A stretch of 64,000 nucleotides of DNA from positions 248,001-312,000 of the forward strand of contig NZ_FMYY01000004.1 in the NCBI RefSeq assembly GCF_900101595.1, in the 5' to 3' direction. Made by a program: the position numbers and the translations under genes. Of this stretch, positions 8,759 to 18,551 are shown one piece after another. Source of the stretch: Paenibacillus sp. cl123. Lineage in GTDB: Bacteria; Bacillota; Bacilli; Paenibacillales; NBRC-103111. The number at the start of each line of letters is the position of its first letter. Position 1 is the first letter of the stretch. Under the pieces are notes generated by a model. It was given only the letters and a program-made list of their open reading frames with translations, had not been told where the DNA came from and did no database searches.

Positions 8759-8772
8759 TGAAAGCGCAAACA
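8759..8772 (+). promoter_or_regulatory. Candidate cre (CcpA) site before the transporter operon
   Basis: TGAAAGCGCAAACA matches the cre consensus at 13 of 14 positions. It lies between the -10 element and the ribosome site of the first permease gene. Confidence 0.5.
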
Positions 8773-8786
8773 AACGAGGTGATAGC

Positions 8787-9752
8787 ATGAAGCAAGCATC
8801 GGCTGCGGCCGTCGCAGCAACAGAATCTTCCCGCTTGTCCAGGGCGCGGGCCTTCGGACAGGCGGTGTGGCAGCATAAGGCATTTTATCTCATGCTGCTG
8901 CCCGGTGTCATTTATTATGTGATCTTCAAGTACATCCCCATGTATGGCGTCGTCATTGCTTTCAAGGACTTCAACATGCTGGAGGGGGTGCTTGGCAGCA
9001 GCTGGGCCGACCCGTGGTACCGCCATTTCGAAACCTTCTATAACTCGCCGTATTTCGGACAGCTGCTGACCAATACGCTGCTGATCAGCATCTACAAGCT
9101 CGTATTCGGCACGATTCCCCCGATCGTCATGGCGCTGCTGCTGAACGAATGCCGGGTGCGCTGGTTCAAGTCTCTCGTGCAGACCTTGACCTATATGCCG
9201 CACTTTCTGTCGTGGGTCATCATCTACGGCATCATGCTGGCCCTGTTCGGACAAAGCTCCGGTCTGTTCAATCGCTGGATTGTAGAGGCGGGCGGCCAGT
9301 CGATTCCATTCCTGACGTCGACCGATTACTTCCGCAGTCTGCTCGTCGGCTCCTCAATCTGGCAGAACCTCGGCTGGGGAGCGATCATCTATCTGGCAGC
9401 GATCGCCGGCATCGATCCGACCCTGTACGAGGCGGCGCGGGTGGATGGCGCTAGCAGGCTGAGAATGATCTGGCATATTACGCTGCCGGGCATCCGGACG
9501 GTCATCGTCCTGCTGTTTATTCTGAATCTGGGCCATATCATGGACGCCGGCTTCGACCAGATCTACATTCTGTACAATATTCAGGTGTATCCGGTGGCCG
9601 ACATCCTTGATACCTGGGTATTCCGCACCGGTCTGCAGCAGCTGAACTTCAGTCTGGCCTCCGCCGTCGGTCTGTTCAAATCAGCCATCGGATTGATCCT
9701 AGTCGTGCTGTCGAATCAGCTTGCGAAGAGATGGGGGGAGAATATATGGTAA
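8787..9752 (+). CDS. Sugar ABC transporter permease, LplB type
   Basis: This 321-residue inner-membrane permease imports oligosaccharides with its partner and lipoprotein. It has six predicted helices, the first ending near IFKYIPMYGVVIAF (a hallmark of LplB/YtcP-system permeases), and the EAA loop EAARVDGASRLRMIWHITLP that docks the ATPase. The ATG at 8787 is chosen over upstream in-frame codons because of the GAGGTGAT ribosome site and the family's usual length. No ATPase gene lies in the operon, which is normal for transporters that share an MsmX-type ATPase. It overlaps the next permease by seven bases. Confidence 0.9.
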   Translation: MKQASAAAVAATESSRLSRARAFGQAVWQHKAFYLMLLPGVIYYVIFKYIPMYGVVIAFKDFNMLEGVLGSSWADPWYRHFETFYNSPYFGQLLTNTLLISIYKLVFGTIPPIVMALLLNECRVRWFKSLVQTLTYMPHFLSWVIIYGIMLALFGQSSGLFNRWIVEAGGQSIPFLTSTDYFRSLLVGSSIWQNLGWGAIIYLAAIAGIDPTLYEAARVDGASRLRMIWHITLPGIRTVIVLLFILNLGHIMDAGFDQIYILYNIQVYPVADILDTWVFRTGLQQLNFSLASAVGLFKSAIGLILVVLSNQLAKRWGENIW

Positions 9753-10606
9753 AGGGCTTCGAGGACCGCATCGTCAACAGCATCGTTATCGCCATTCTGA
9801 CATTGGCGGCCGTGTCCGCTATCTTCCCCTTGCTGTACGTCGTCTCGGTCTCGCTGACGCCGTTCGCCGAGGTGCTGAAGAACGGCGGTTTCATCCTGCT
9901 GCCCAAAAAGATAACTTTTGACGCGTATGCCAAGCTGCTGACCGAGTCCAATATTCCGCAGGCGTTCTGGGTGACGATCTTTATCACTATCGTAGGCACT
10001 GCCGCGAATCTGCTGCTTACAACGCTGATGGCCTATCCGCTAAGCCGCAAGAAGCTGCCTGGCCGGAGCGTGTTCCTGATGATGGTCGTGTTCACGATGC
10101 TGTTCAGCGGAGGGCTGATCCCTACTTATCTGGTGGTGAAGGCGGTCGGGCTGCTTGACTCCGTATGGGCGATGATCGTGCCGAATGTGATCTGGAGCTT
10201 TAATATTCTCATCATGAAAAGCTTCTTCGAAGGGCTGCCGGAGGAATTGTTCGAGTCAGCCCGGATGGACGGGGCAGGGGAATTCCGCATCCTGTGGCAA
10301 ATCGTCATCCCGCTGTCCGTTCCCTCGATGCTGACTGTCGGACTGTTCTATATGGTCGGCCACTGGAACGAGTTTTTCCAGGCCATCATGTATGTGACGG
10401 ACCGGACGCTGTTCCCGCTGCAGGTCGTGGTGCGTGAGATTCTGATGCTGACCCAGCAGCCGCTGGAATCGGTGGAGAACATGACCCCGACGGAGACGAT
10501 GCAGATGGCGTCCGTCATCCTGGCGAGCCTGCCGATCATTATCGTGTATCCGTTCATCCAAAAGCATTTTACGAAGGGCATGCTGCTCGGGTCCATCAAG
10601 GGGTAG
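9746..10606 (+). CDS. Sugar ABC transporter permease, YtcP type
   Basis: This is the second permease of the heterodimer, 286 residues with six helices. The opening 'VSAIFPLLYVVSVSLTPFAE' and the EAA loop 'ESARMDGAGEFRILWQIVIP' are typical of the CUT1 partner of LplB-like proteins. The ATG at 9746 is preferred over the one at 9731 because GGGGGGAG sits five bases before it. Its start lies inside the end of the first permease gene, which implies coupled translation. Confidence 0.9.
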   Translation: MVKGFEDRIVNSIVIAILTLAAVSAIFPLLYVVSVSLTPFAEVLKNGGFILLPKKITFDAYAKLLTESNIPQAFWVTIFITIVGTAANLLLTTLMAYPLSRKKLPGRSVFLMMVVFTMLFSGGLIPTYLVVKAVGLLDSVWAMIVPNVIWSFNILIMKSFFEGLPEELFESARMDGAGEFRILWQIVIPLSVPSMLTVGLFYMVGHWNEFFQAIMYVTDRTLFPLQVVVREILMLTQQPLESVENMTPTETMQMASVILASLPIIIVYPFIQKHFTKGMLLGSIKG

Positions 10607-10675
10607 GTTGAGCGACCGGCTTGAGTAAACAGGTGAGTCCAGGAGCTGCGGTATCATGTGATCCTCCGATCGCTG

Positions 10676-10725
10676 TTGAAAACGGATTCTTTTGAATGAA
10701 GGATGAGGTGGGAATCCGTTTTCAA
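10676..10725 (+). other. Long intercistronic hairpin between permease and binding-protein genes
   Basis: TTGAAAACGGATTC (10676-10689) is the exact reverse complement of GAATCCGTTTTCAA (10712-10725), a 14-bp stem with a 22-base loop. There is no T-run after it, so it is more likely an RNA-processing or stability element that sets the ratio of binding protein to permease than a terminator. Confidence 0.6.
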
Positions 10726-10839
10726 AGGCGAACGCTGGTGCTTCTGCAGATTCAATTGATACCTCCGCATGCGACTCACGGAACATAAAACCTCAACCGG
10801 TCTTCAATAGAAAATTACAAGGAGAAAGAAGGGGTAAGC

Positions 10840-12393
10840 ATGAATAAAAACGGTAAAGCAAGCATTTCGGTGGCGCTTTCGACGATACTGCTCGGCGGAG
10901 CGGTGCTGGCAGGCTGCAGCGGCCAGAAGCCGGAGGCTCCGGCAGGCGGCGCCGCGCCAGGAGACAGCTCCAAGCAGGAAGCGCCCGCACCCGCCAAGCC
11001 TGTCAAGCTGGAGGTTATCGAGACGGGCAGCGGACTGCCGGCTCCGGATCAGGATCAGATCAAGCAGGAGCTGGATAAGGCGCTTGGCATCGAGATGAAT
11101 TTGACGGTATACGCATCGGGCGACGACTATAAAAATCAGTTGAACGTGCGGATGGCGTCAGGCAACTTCCCGGACATGTTCGCAGTTGACCGCGCTCAGC
11201 TCAAGCAGTATGCCGAGCAGGGCTTGCTGCTGGACCTTACTCCGTACAAGGATAAGCTGAAAACAACGATTGATTTTATCGGAGAGGACAGCATCAAGAA
11301 AGGAAGTCTGAACAACAAATTCTACGCGGTGGCGAAGGCGCCGAATATTCCCTACAACACCTTCTGGGTCCGCAAGGATTGGCTCGACAAGGTGGGGATG
11401 AAGCCTCCGACTACGATCGATGAGCTGTTGGAGGTGTCCAAGGCGTTTGCGGAGAAGGACCCGGACGGCAACGGCAAGAAGGACACGTTCGGGATAACCG
11501 GGGGCAAGCTAGGCGCCTTCAATCCGATCTTCGGCTCGTTTGGCGTCGGGTCTCCGAACAATTTCTACGAGAAGGACGGCAAGGTCGTCAATGCGTTCTA
11601 TGATCCGGCCTTCAAGGACGCGCTTGCCTTTATCAAGAAAATAATTGACACCGGCTCCGTCGACCCCGAGCTGCTGTCCAACAACAGCACGCCGCAATAT
11701 CAGCAGAAGGGCATCAAGGGCCAGGCGGGGATCATGTGGATCGACTGGCCGAATGTGACCAAGGATGAATTCGCCGCACAGATCAAGGCGGTGAATCCGA
11801 ATGCCGAATGGATCCAGCTCCCCGCTCTGCAGGGACCGGGCGGCCAGTTCGAGGCTTCCTACGATATCGGCGGCAACTCCGGCCTCTACGCGATTCCGAA
11901 AAGCCTGGAGAAAACGCCCGAGAAGCTGAACAAGGTTATCGAGCTGCTGAACTATGTCTCCACGAAGGATACCGGCTCCGCGCTCGTGCAGTTCGGCATC
12001 AAGGGCAAGCATTACAATGTGGAGAACGGCAAGGTCGTGCCGACGGAGCTGATGGCGAAGGAAATGAACTACTCCTGGCTGTACCAGTTCACCGGCCGTC
12101 CCGAGATGGAATATTTGTTCGTCAAGTTCGCCAAGCAGGCGCCATTTATCGAGTTCGCCAACAAGCAGCCCCGGATCAAGGCGCTGAACGGCTTCGTGGA
12201 TAATCCGAACGGCTACAACAGCGCAGATGCGCTCCGGTATATCGACGAGGAGCTGGCGAAGTTCGTCTACGGCAAACGTCCGCTGACCGAGTACGACGCT
12301 TTCCTCAAGACGCTGGAGACGTCGATGAACTATAAGGTTTATGTGGACGCCGGGATGAAGCAGCTGGCGGACCTCGGCTTCGGAAAGAAGTAG
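10840..12393 (+). CDS. Extracellular sugar-binding lipoprotein of ABC transporter 1
   Basis: The 517-residue product carries a lipoprotein signal with the lipobox LAGC (Cys26), a Pro/Ala-rich linker (about 30-50) and a family-1 solute-binding fold (about 55-517). Segments such as NFPDMFAVDR, 'PYNTFWVRKDWLDKVG' and 'DPDGNGKKDTFGI' are typical of LplA/YtcQ-type proteins. The DPDGNGKKDTFG stretch resembles the calcium-binding loop seen in many of them. It delivers an oligosaccharide to the two permeases upstream. The start is ATG, 11 bases after AAGAAGGGG. Confidence 0.9.
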   Translation: MNKNGKASISVALSTILLGGAVLAGCSGQKPEAPAGGAAPGDSSKQEAPAPAKPVKLEVIETGSGLPAPDQDQIKQELDKALGIEMNLTVYASGDDYKNQLNVRMASGNFPDMFAVDRAQLKQYAEQGLLLDLTPYKDKLKTTIDFIGEDSIKKGSLNNKFYAVAKAPNIPYNTFWVRKDWLDKVGMKPPTTIDELLEVSKAFAEKDPDGNGKKDTFGITGGKLGAFNPIFGSFGVGSPNNFYEKDGKVVNAFYDPAFKDALAFIKKIIDTGSVDPELLSNNSTPQYQQKGIKGQAGIMWIDWPNVTKDEFAAQIKAVNPNAEWIQLPALQGPGGQFEASYDIGGNSGLYAIPKSLEKTPEKLNKVIELLNYVSTKDTGSALVQFGIKGKHYNVENGKVVPTELMAKEMNYSWLYQFTGRPEMEYLFVKFAKQAPFIEFANKQPRIKALNGFVDNPNGYNSADALRYIDEELAKFVYGKRPLTEYDAFLKTLETSMNYKVYVDAGMKQLADLGFGKK

Positions 12394-12500
12394 CGGCTTG
12401 CGGGGAACCGCAGGCAGGAGAGCAATACGGCAGAAGAATCATAGAGCAAGAGACTCATAAAGCAGAGGACTTCGGAAGACCATGTTAGGAGGATAAGGCA

Positions 12501-13355
12501 ATGACCACACAGCAGGCAATCCAATTGACGGAAGAGATGAAAGAACAGCTCCAAGGGTGGATGACACAGTTTCACAAGGACGGCTATCTGATCTTGCCCG
12601 GCGTCTTGACGCCCGAGAAGGTGGCAAGGCTTAATGCGGCCATTGACGATATTCTTGGGGAGGAGCCGGACAGCCTGGCCCATAACATCTATAATTCGGT
12701 GGAGCGCCACCCCGAGATCGCTTCCCTGATCGACGAGCCGACGATTTTGCCGCTGATTGTCAACCTGCTGGGGTATAATATTCAGCTGCACATCTCGCAT
12801 CTGACGATCAGGAAGCCGAATCCGGACAAGGTGAAGACGGAGACCAACAGCTTCATCAACTGGCATCAAGACGGTCCTCATCCCCAGTTCCCGAGTATCG
12901 GCGGCGTAACCTCGACGTATTACATCAAGGCTTGCTACATTCTCAGCGACATGTCGGAGCCGAACCGCGGGAACACCAAGGTGATTCCGGGCAGCCATAA
13001 CCGTCCGTTCAAGCCGGAGCATACGGATGTTGAAGGGATGCTGGAAAACGAGGTTCAAGTATGCGGCAAGCCCGGAGACGTGTTCGTCTTTCCGCAAAAT
13101 CTGTGGCATTCCGGCGCGCCGAATCACTCAAGCTTCACCAGGCGTCAGCTGTTCTTCGGGTACAGCCCGATCTGGATGCGGCCGATCGACTACCGCGTCG
13201 CTTCCGATCGCTTGCTGGACGAAGCGTCGCCGTTCCGCAGGCAGCTGCTGGGCGTGATCGATGATAATCCGTTCAAATATTATGTGCCGCAGGAGTCGAT
13301 GACTCCATTGAAGAGCTTGTACTTCGGCGGCGGCTCGCATAGCGTATACACCTAA
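12501..13355 (+). CDS. Phytanoyl-CoA dioxygenase (PhyH)-family Fe(II)/2-oxoglutarate oxygenase
   Basis: This cytoplasmic 284-residue protein has the double-stranded beta-helix core of PhyH oxygenases. The iron ligands are visible as His122 and Asp124 in WHQDGP and His203 in LWHSGAPN; Arg214 or Arg215 probably binds 2-oxoglutarate. Such enzymes hydroxylate small molecules, including sugars-derived compounds and fatty acids; the substrate here is unknown. It lies 107 bases after the binding-protein gene, has an AGGAGG site, and ends at a terminator, so it is probably the last gene of the transporter operon. A role in modifying an imported substrate is inference. Confidence 0.8.
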   Translation: MTTQQAIQLTEEMKEQLQGWMTQFHKDGYLILPGVLTPEKVARLNAAIDDILGEEPDSLAHNIYNSVERHPEIASLIDEPTILPLIVNLLGYNIQLHISHLTIRKPNPDKVKTETNSFINWHQDGPHPQFPSIGGVTSTYYIKACYILSDMSEPNRGNTKVIPGSHNRPFKPEHTDVEGMLENEVQVCGKPGDVFVFPQNLWHSGAPNHSSFTRRQLFFGYSPIWMRPIDYRVASDRLLDEASPFRRQLLGVIDDNPFKYYVPQESMTPLKSLYFGGGSHSVYT

Positions 13356-13371
13356 CCCCAGGCGCAAACTC

Positions 13372-13407
13372 AGACTCTCTGTCGTGCAAACGATGGGGAG
13401 TCTTTTT
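13372..13407 (+). terminator. Terminator after the PhyH gene
   Basis: AGACTC (13372-13377) pairs with GAGTCT (13398-13403), with the T-rich tract TCTTTTT beginning within the second arm. It closes the first transporter operon. Confidence 0.65.
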
Positions 13408-13592
13408 CTTGTCGGCTGCTGCCAAAGGGACATTTTCGGGAAAATCATACAGCCGGATGGTACAAAAATGCCGGAAGCAAACTGGCGGGAATAAACAAAC
13501 ATCTGCCAATATAGAGGGAGAGAGGAGGAGATAGGCGGCAAGTGAGAGCGTGACGCTATATCCAATGAAAAGAAAGGAAGGTCGAATTCATA

Positions 13593-16500
13593 ATGCGAAA
13601 ACCAGTCCACAGGCGGTTGGCGGCAGCACTCAGTTTTTTAATTTTGGCAAGCGTTTACAATTGTCCGGTTCCCCAAGCTGCGGCCTCTGCAGCGGCTCCT
13701 GTCATTGTGCAAGCAGCTCCGGGGAATGTGCAGCCGGATAGCACGGTTCAGTTGATCGGAGATGGCTTGGAGGACGTCGTTGTCGGCATCCGGCGTCTGG
13801 AAGACGGAGACCCCGGAGCCCATACGGCCGAACAGCTTGCCTCGCCCAAGACGGAGCAACATTTGTCCGCAGGACCGGAAATGCTGATTACGCCTTTGTT
13901 TACGGATGCGAATGCCGCTTCGGCGGTCGTTCCGGCCAGCCTGGATTTTGGCCAGTACGCCCTTTATGCACAGAAAGCGGACGGTGCGGCCAGTGAGCCG
14001 GTATTCGTCAACAAAACCGATGTTTTCTATGTATATCCGAATGTGTTGAACCTGGCCAAATCCCGGGAGGCGACAGTCATTGGCGCCAACCTGACCCGGA
14101 ACAATGGCAGCCTTGCCGGGGACAGCCGGGTTGTGCTCCGAAACAAGGCCACGTCCGCTATCGCCGAAGCGTCGGTAACCTCCGCCTCCCCTTATGAGGT
14201 GGTCTTTCAGGTGCCGGCAACGGCGGAGGCGGGCCAGTTTGACGAGGTATGGGTGCATAACCGCCACGGAGGCGAATACGGCTGGAGCAAAGCCGAGATC
14301 AGCCTGGTGAATATGCCTGGGCCCGCCGCTGTGTTTGATGTCACAGCTTATGGGGCTGTGGCGGATGACGAGGAGGACGATACGCAGGCCATCCAGGCGG
14401 CCATCGATGCAGCGGCTGCTGCGGGCGGGGGGACGGTTTTGTTGTCCGCAGGCGTCTTCCACCTGGACAAGGAGCAGGCTCCTCCTGCTGCTGGTCTCGT
14501 TAAGCTGGTTCCGGCCAGCACCTTCGGGGGTGCGCCTTCTTACGGCACGGACCGGGAATATTTCCGGGCCTTCGATTCCAACAGCACCACCTTCTACGAC
14601 TATAACGGCACGGGCTCCGGCCATGTAGGCATCGATCTGGGAGAAGGCGGAGCGCAGCCGGTGACGGCTATCCGGTATTTCCCGCGCCCGGCCACTAATG
14701 CGACCATCGACGCGGATATGATCGGCGGCAAATTCCAGGGCTCCAATGACGGCGTTGCTTATACCGATCTTTATACGATCCCGGCGAAGCCTTCTTTTAA
14801 CGGAAATGTGGCGGCAGTCAGCAACCCTGCCGCATTCCGCTACCTGCGATATGTCCCCGCCGAAGGCAAAAAAGGATATATCGCAGAGCTGGAATTTTTC
14901 ACCGGCACGGCTTCCGGAGTCCTGACGGCAGGAGCAAAGCCCGAAGCCGGCCTGCAGAAGCTGACTATCAAGGCCGGTGTTACCCTGAAGGGAGAGGGGC
15001 CGGAAACCACGGTCCTGAAGTATCTGGATACAGGCCCTATTGGAGGCAGGGATAGCGGAGAAGGTCCCGAGATGATAACGATCGCCGGCTCAGATTCGGG
15101 CATTGAGGGAATCCGGATTGTAGGCAGCGCCAGTGTGGACAGGGGCATCGTATTGAAGGAAGCCCTCCATGATGTGACTATCCGGAACATTGAGCTGCGG
15201 ACCTGGTATCCGGGCCCGGCGAAAAAGGGAATGTTCGGCGGCATCTGGGGCGACGGCGGCAATGCGGGCTTCAGCCGGATCGCCGTTCTGGACAGCACGA
15301 TTGAATCGGGCGGGACTATTACATTGAACAAGATGTCCAACAGCCGGATATCCGGCAATACCTTCCTGGGCAAAAGCTGGACCCCGGCCAACTTCGGCAA
15401 TTCGTACCAGAACCTGTTCACCGACAACCGGATAGACGGCCGGGACGACAATGGCAAACGCGGAGGCTCCCGGGGCTTTAATTTCAACCTGCATCCCCGC
15501 TGGGGCGGCTTCAAGCCTACGGCTATGAATTATATCGCCCGCAACGATACCCAGTATATCGGCAATGAAACCTCTCCCACGAACGATGGAGAAATTTTGC
15601 TGTTCGACGCGCTGGTGGATGTGGATGCGGATTTTACCGGCGACGGCAATAAAATTCTTCATTACGGCAATGTCTATGCGGCAGGGGCTTCCTCCGCCAG
15701 CATCAAGGGCATGAAGTGGGACGCCAATGTGCTGAAGGATGAATATGTGCTGATTGTGGAAGGCAAGGGGCTGGGCCAGTACCGCCGGATTACCGGCAAC
15801 ACGTCGGATGCCATTGCTGTGGACCGGGACTGGACTATCGTGCCGGACGCCACGTCCCGGGTATCGGTAAGCCGTTTTTTCTACAAAAATATTGTGACGG
15901 ATAACACCGCTTCCAACAACAAAGGCAATGACATGCGAATGTACGGGCAGGCATTGGGCAACATTTTCGACAACAACCGCTCGGAGCTGGGCAGCGGGGG
16001 CTCTCCTACGGCGGGCAACGGGGGGACGGTCATCAACAGCTTTGACCGGAACCTGACGACTTTTCACCCTTCTTATTACAATGTGATCAAGCATTCTACC
16101 GGCTCCCGGGCGTACATAGCCTTCGGAGGCGGGCTGCGCATTGACTCGCCCCGCTCCGTGGCGGCCATGGGCAATGTGATTGCGGACAATAGCGTCCGGT
16201 CCCTTTATATGGAATCGGGCGGTTACAATTTCTTCCCGGCTCCCAAGGGAAACATCCGGTATAACGTATTCGAGCATAATACCGCCGAGACCCAACTGAA
16301 GCTCGACAGTCCCGTGGCGGCCCATACGGTCTTGAGGGAAAATCAGGTGCCCGGGGATACGGGGGAGAAACGGTATTATGACTTCGGCACAGGCACGATC
16401 ATCATCGAAAACGGCAACCGCCTTGCGGTCCAGCGGCCAACGCCGCCTGCGCCGCCGGAAATTCCGGGGGACGGTCCCATGCCGAACCCGCCCGGCAACA

Positions 16501-18455
16501 AAATGGTGCTGCAAGCGGGAGTGAACGGGTATAACGGAGCGGCAGATGCCAGCCTCATGTCCCACTGGCAGGGCGTCGGCAACAATAACGGCGCCTACGG
16601 GGAGTTTGAGATGGCCAGGTACAACGGCACGGGTACGGACGACAAATATGCCCTGATCCGCTTTGACCTGTCGGGAATTCCGGCAGACCGGACCATAACG
16701 GGAGCCTTCATCGAGCTGTATCATACCCAAACCAGGGCCTCGTCGGAAAATTTCAAAACGGTGGATGTACATCGGGTTACCAGTCCCTGGGAGGAGGGGA
16801 ACGGATACGGCGGCGGCACCTCCATTGACGGAAATCCGGTTGGGACGGTGGTGGACGGAGAGCTGATCACCGGCGTCAGCTTGAACACGAAGCCCAGCTG
16901 GGAGACCGGGCCGGAAACAGCGCTGGACCATGTGGTTACCTCTTATGTGCCAGGCAGATGGTATCACTTTGATGTGACGGCGGCGGCCCGGGACTGGATC
17001 GCACAGCCGGAGCTGAACTTCGGAGTTGTGCTGCTGGAGGATGTTCCGTCCACGGCTAACGGGACCAGAACCTTTGCGTCCTCCCAGTATTCCAGCGTGA
17101 CGCTCCGTCCCAAGATTACCGTCTTCTACTCCGGCGATCCTATCGCATTGCCGCCGGACTCGATTCCTCCGGGAGATGTTTCGGATCCAGCCGTATCCAA
17201 CGGGGATAGGGGAGCCGTCCTTACCTGGAAGGACGCGGGAGATTCCGACATAATGAAGGTGCGGATTTACAACGGGGAGCAAGTGGTTGCGGAGGCGGAG
17301 CGCGGGGTGCAGAAGGCGGAGGTAACCGGACTGGCAAACGGCCAGCCGGTTGCGCTTAGGCTGGTCAACGTGGACGGCTCCGGCAATGAGTCTCCCGGCG
17401 TGACGGTGCAGGTCTGGCCCCGGGCAGACCGATCCGTATTCTGGAAAGGCATCAATCTCAACGGGGAAGCCGTGACGATAGGGGGCCGGAGCTGGCTGTC
17501 CTACAATGCGGCCAGGGGGGAAGGCTTTGCGGCGGCGACCGGAGCCGGCGCTGCGCCGACAACAGGGAAAACCGCCAGCTTCCCGCTGCCTTTCCTGGAT
17601 GATTACGATCTGACGCATATGATGAACACCAACCTGAGCGCATCCAAGCAATCGCTCAAGCTGGAGCAGACGGCGTCCAATGGCTTTTACCGGGTATATT
17701 TGTGGTTTATGGAGCCATCCGCCGACCGGAGCCGTTCCTTCCACATCGATGTAGAGGGCGGTCGCGCGGCCACCATGGCGGGCAGCGAGCTGCGGAACCA
17801 TACGGTGCGGTACGGACCGTATGACGCTGTGGTGCAAGACGGCAAACTGACGGTGGAGCTGCTGAATGTGAAGGGCGACCCGCTGCTGCAGGGCATGGAA
17901 ATTTACAAGGATTATTACCCGGCCGTCACCCTGAAGGATTTGCGGGCGGGAGGCACGACGGTCACGGGCTTCGTATACGAGGCGGGCGACTATACGGTGA
18001 TGCTGCCTTACGGTACGACGGCGGCGCCGGAAGTGACCGCGGAGGCATTTGATCCTGTCTCGGCGGTAACGGTGACTCAGGCCGTATATGCTCCGGGGAC
18101 GGCGATAATTTCTGTCGTATCCGGGGACCTGACACAATCCGCCGAATACCGGATTGCCTTCCGTTGGGAAGCTCCCTCATCCGATGCTTCCCTTGCCAGC
18201 GTCAGCTTTGCCGGGCAAACGGTTCCGGGCAGCGCCTTTAAGCTGCACGCCAACCGCAAGTGGTATGAGCTGGAGGCCGTGCTGCCCAAAGCCAAGGAGG
18301 GGCCTGTGATTACAGCAGTCCCCTCCCGGGCCGGAGCCTCGGCAGTGATCGAGCAGCCCAAGGGAGTGCCGGGCAAAGCGGTTATAAAAGTGACAGCCGA
18401 GGATGGGACTACTACCAGAGAGTACCGTCTCAGCTTCAAGCAAACGAAGCATTAG
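13593..18455 (+). CDS. Large secreted multidomain pectate-lyase-like beta-helix protein
   Basis: The 1620-residue protein has a signal peptide (cleavage near AAASA, residue 33) and no membrane or SLH anchor. Domains in order: an IPT-like region (about 36-240); the start of a pectate-lyase-3 beta-helix at about 248 (FDVTAYGAVADDEEDDTQAI); a discoidin (F5/8C)-like insert of about 140 residues (302-442); the rest of the beta-helix (about 450-905); a DNRLRE/CBM96-like module (970-1180); fibronectin III (1190-1275); a malectin-like module (1280-1445); and two cadherin-like beta-sandwich modules (1448-1620). It is probably a polysaccharide lyase or hydrolase acting outside the cell on a pectin-like glycan. 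Catalytic residues cannot be assigned by eye. The GH35 gene follows. Confidence 0.75.
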   Translation: MRKPVHRRLAAALSFLILASVYNCPVPQAAASAAAPVIVQAAPGNVQPDSTVQLIGDGLEDVVVGIRRLEDGDPGAHTAEQLASPKTEQHLSAGPEMLITPLFTDANAASAVVPASLDFGQYALYAQKADGAASEPVFVNKTDVFYVYPNVLNLAKSREATVIGANLTRNNGSLAGDSRVVLRNKATSAIAEASVTSASPYEVVFQVPATAEAGQFDEVWVHNRHGGEYGWSKAEISLVNMPGPAAVFDVTAYGAVADDEEDDTQAIQAAIDAAAAAGGGTVLLSAGVFHLDKEQAPPAAGLVKLVPASTFGGAPSYGTDREYFRAFDSNSTTFYDYNGTGSGHVGIDLGEGGAQPVTAIRYFPRPATNATIDADMIGGKFQGSNDGVAYTDLYTIPAKPSFNGNVAAVSNPAAFRYLRYVPAEGKKGYIAELEFFTGTASGVLTAGAKPEAGLQKLTIKAGVTLKGEGPETTVLKYLDTGPIGGRDSGEGPEMITIAGSDSGIEGIRIVGSASVDRGIVLKEALHDVTIRNIELRTWYPGPAKKGMFGGIWGDGGNAGFSRIAVLDSTIESGGTITLNKMSNSRISGNTFLGKSWTPANFGNSYQNLFTDNRIDGRDDNGKRGGSRGFNFNLHPRWGGFKPTAMNYIARNDTQYIGNETSPTNDGEILLFDALVDVDADFTGDGNKILHYGNVYAAGASSASIKGMKWDANVLKDEYVLIVEGKGLGQYRRITGNTSDAIAVDRDWTIVPDATSRVSVSRFFYKNIVTDNTASNNKGNDMRMYGQALGNIFDNNRSELGSGGSPTAGNGGTVINSFDRNLTTFHPSYYNVIKHSTGSRAYIAFGGGLRIDSPRSVAAMGNVIADNSVRSLYMESGGYNFFPAPKGNIRYNVFEHNTAETQLKLDSPVAAHTVLRENQVPGDTGEKRYYDFGTGTIIIENGNRLAVQRPTPPAPPEIPGDGPMPNPPGNKMVLQAGVNGYNGAADASLMSHWQGVGNNNGAYGEFEMARYNGTGTDDKYALIRFDLSGIPADRTITGAFIELYHTQTRASSENFKTVDVHRVTSPWEEGNGYGGGTSIDGNPVGTVVDGELITGVSLNTKPSWETGPETALDHVVTSYVPGRWYHFDVTAAARDWIAQPELNFGVVLLEDVPSTANGTRTFASSQYSSVTLRPKITVFYSGDPIALPPDSIPPGDVSDPAVSNGDRGAVLTWKDAGDSDIMKVRIYNGEQVVAEAERGVQKAEVTGLANGQPVALRLVNVDGSGNESPGVTVQVWPRADRSVFWKGINLNGEAVTIGGRSWLSYNAARGEGFAAATGAGAAPTTGKTASFPLPFLDDYDLTHMMNTNLSASKQSLKLEQTASNGFYRVYLWFMEPSADRSRSFHIDVEGGRAATMAGSELRNHTVRYGPYDAVVQDGKLTVELLNVKGDPLLQGMEIYKDYYPAVTLKDLRAGGTTVTGFVYEAGDYTVMLPYGTTAAPEVTAEAFDPVSAVTVTQAVYAPGTAIISVVSGDLTQSAEYRIAFRWEAPSSDASLASVSFAGQTVPGSAFKLHANRKWYELEAVLPKAKEGPVITAVPSRAGASAVIEQPKGVPGKAVIKVTAEDGTTTREYRLSFKQTKH
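13646..13659 (+). promoter_or_regulatory. Weak cre-like site inside the start of the beta-helix gene
   Basis: GGCAAGCGTTTACA matches 12 of 14 cre positions and lies in the signal-peptide region, a place where intragenic cre sites do occur. It could be chance. Confidence 0.25.
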
Positions 18456-18472
18456 AAAGCGGGTTATCCAGA

Positions 18473-18499
18473 GCTGCCGGCATTGCGCCGGCGGCTTTT
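18473..18499 (+). terminator. Terminator after the large beta-helix gene
   Basis: GCTGCCGGC (18473-18481) pairs with GCCGGCGGC (18487-18495), with one G-U pair, a five-base loop and four T residues after it. It lies 17 bases after the stop. Confidence 0.65.
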
Positions 18500-18551
18500 G
18501 GATTTTCGGCGGCTCCGGGAGCGTGTTTGAAAGCTGGCCGGGAACTGCTAT

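Noticed and set aside
15090-18137. A 1015-codon open frame on the minus strand
   Set aside because: It lies entirely opposite the beta-helix gene, has no ribosome site or recognisable domain, and its composition (rich in Arg, His, Val) is what GC-rich codons give when read backwards.
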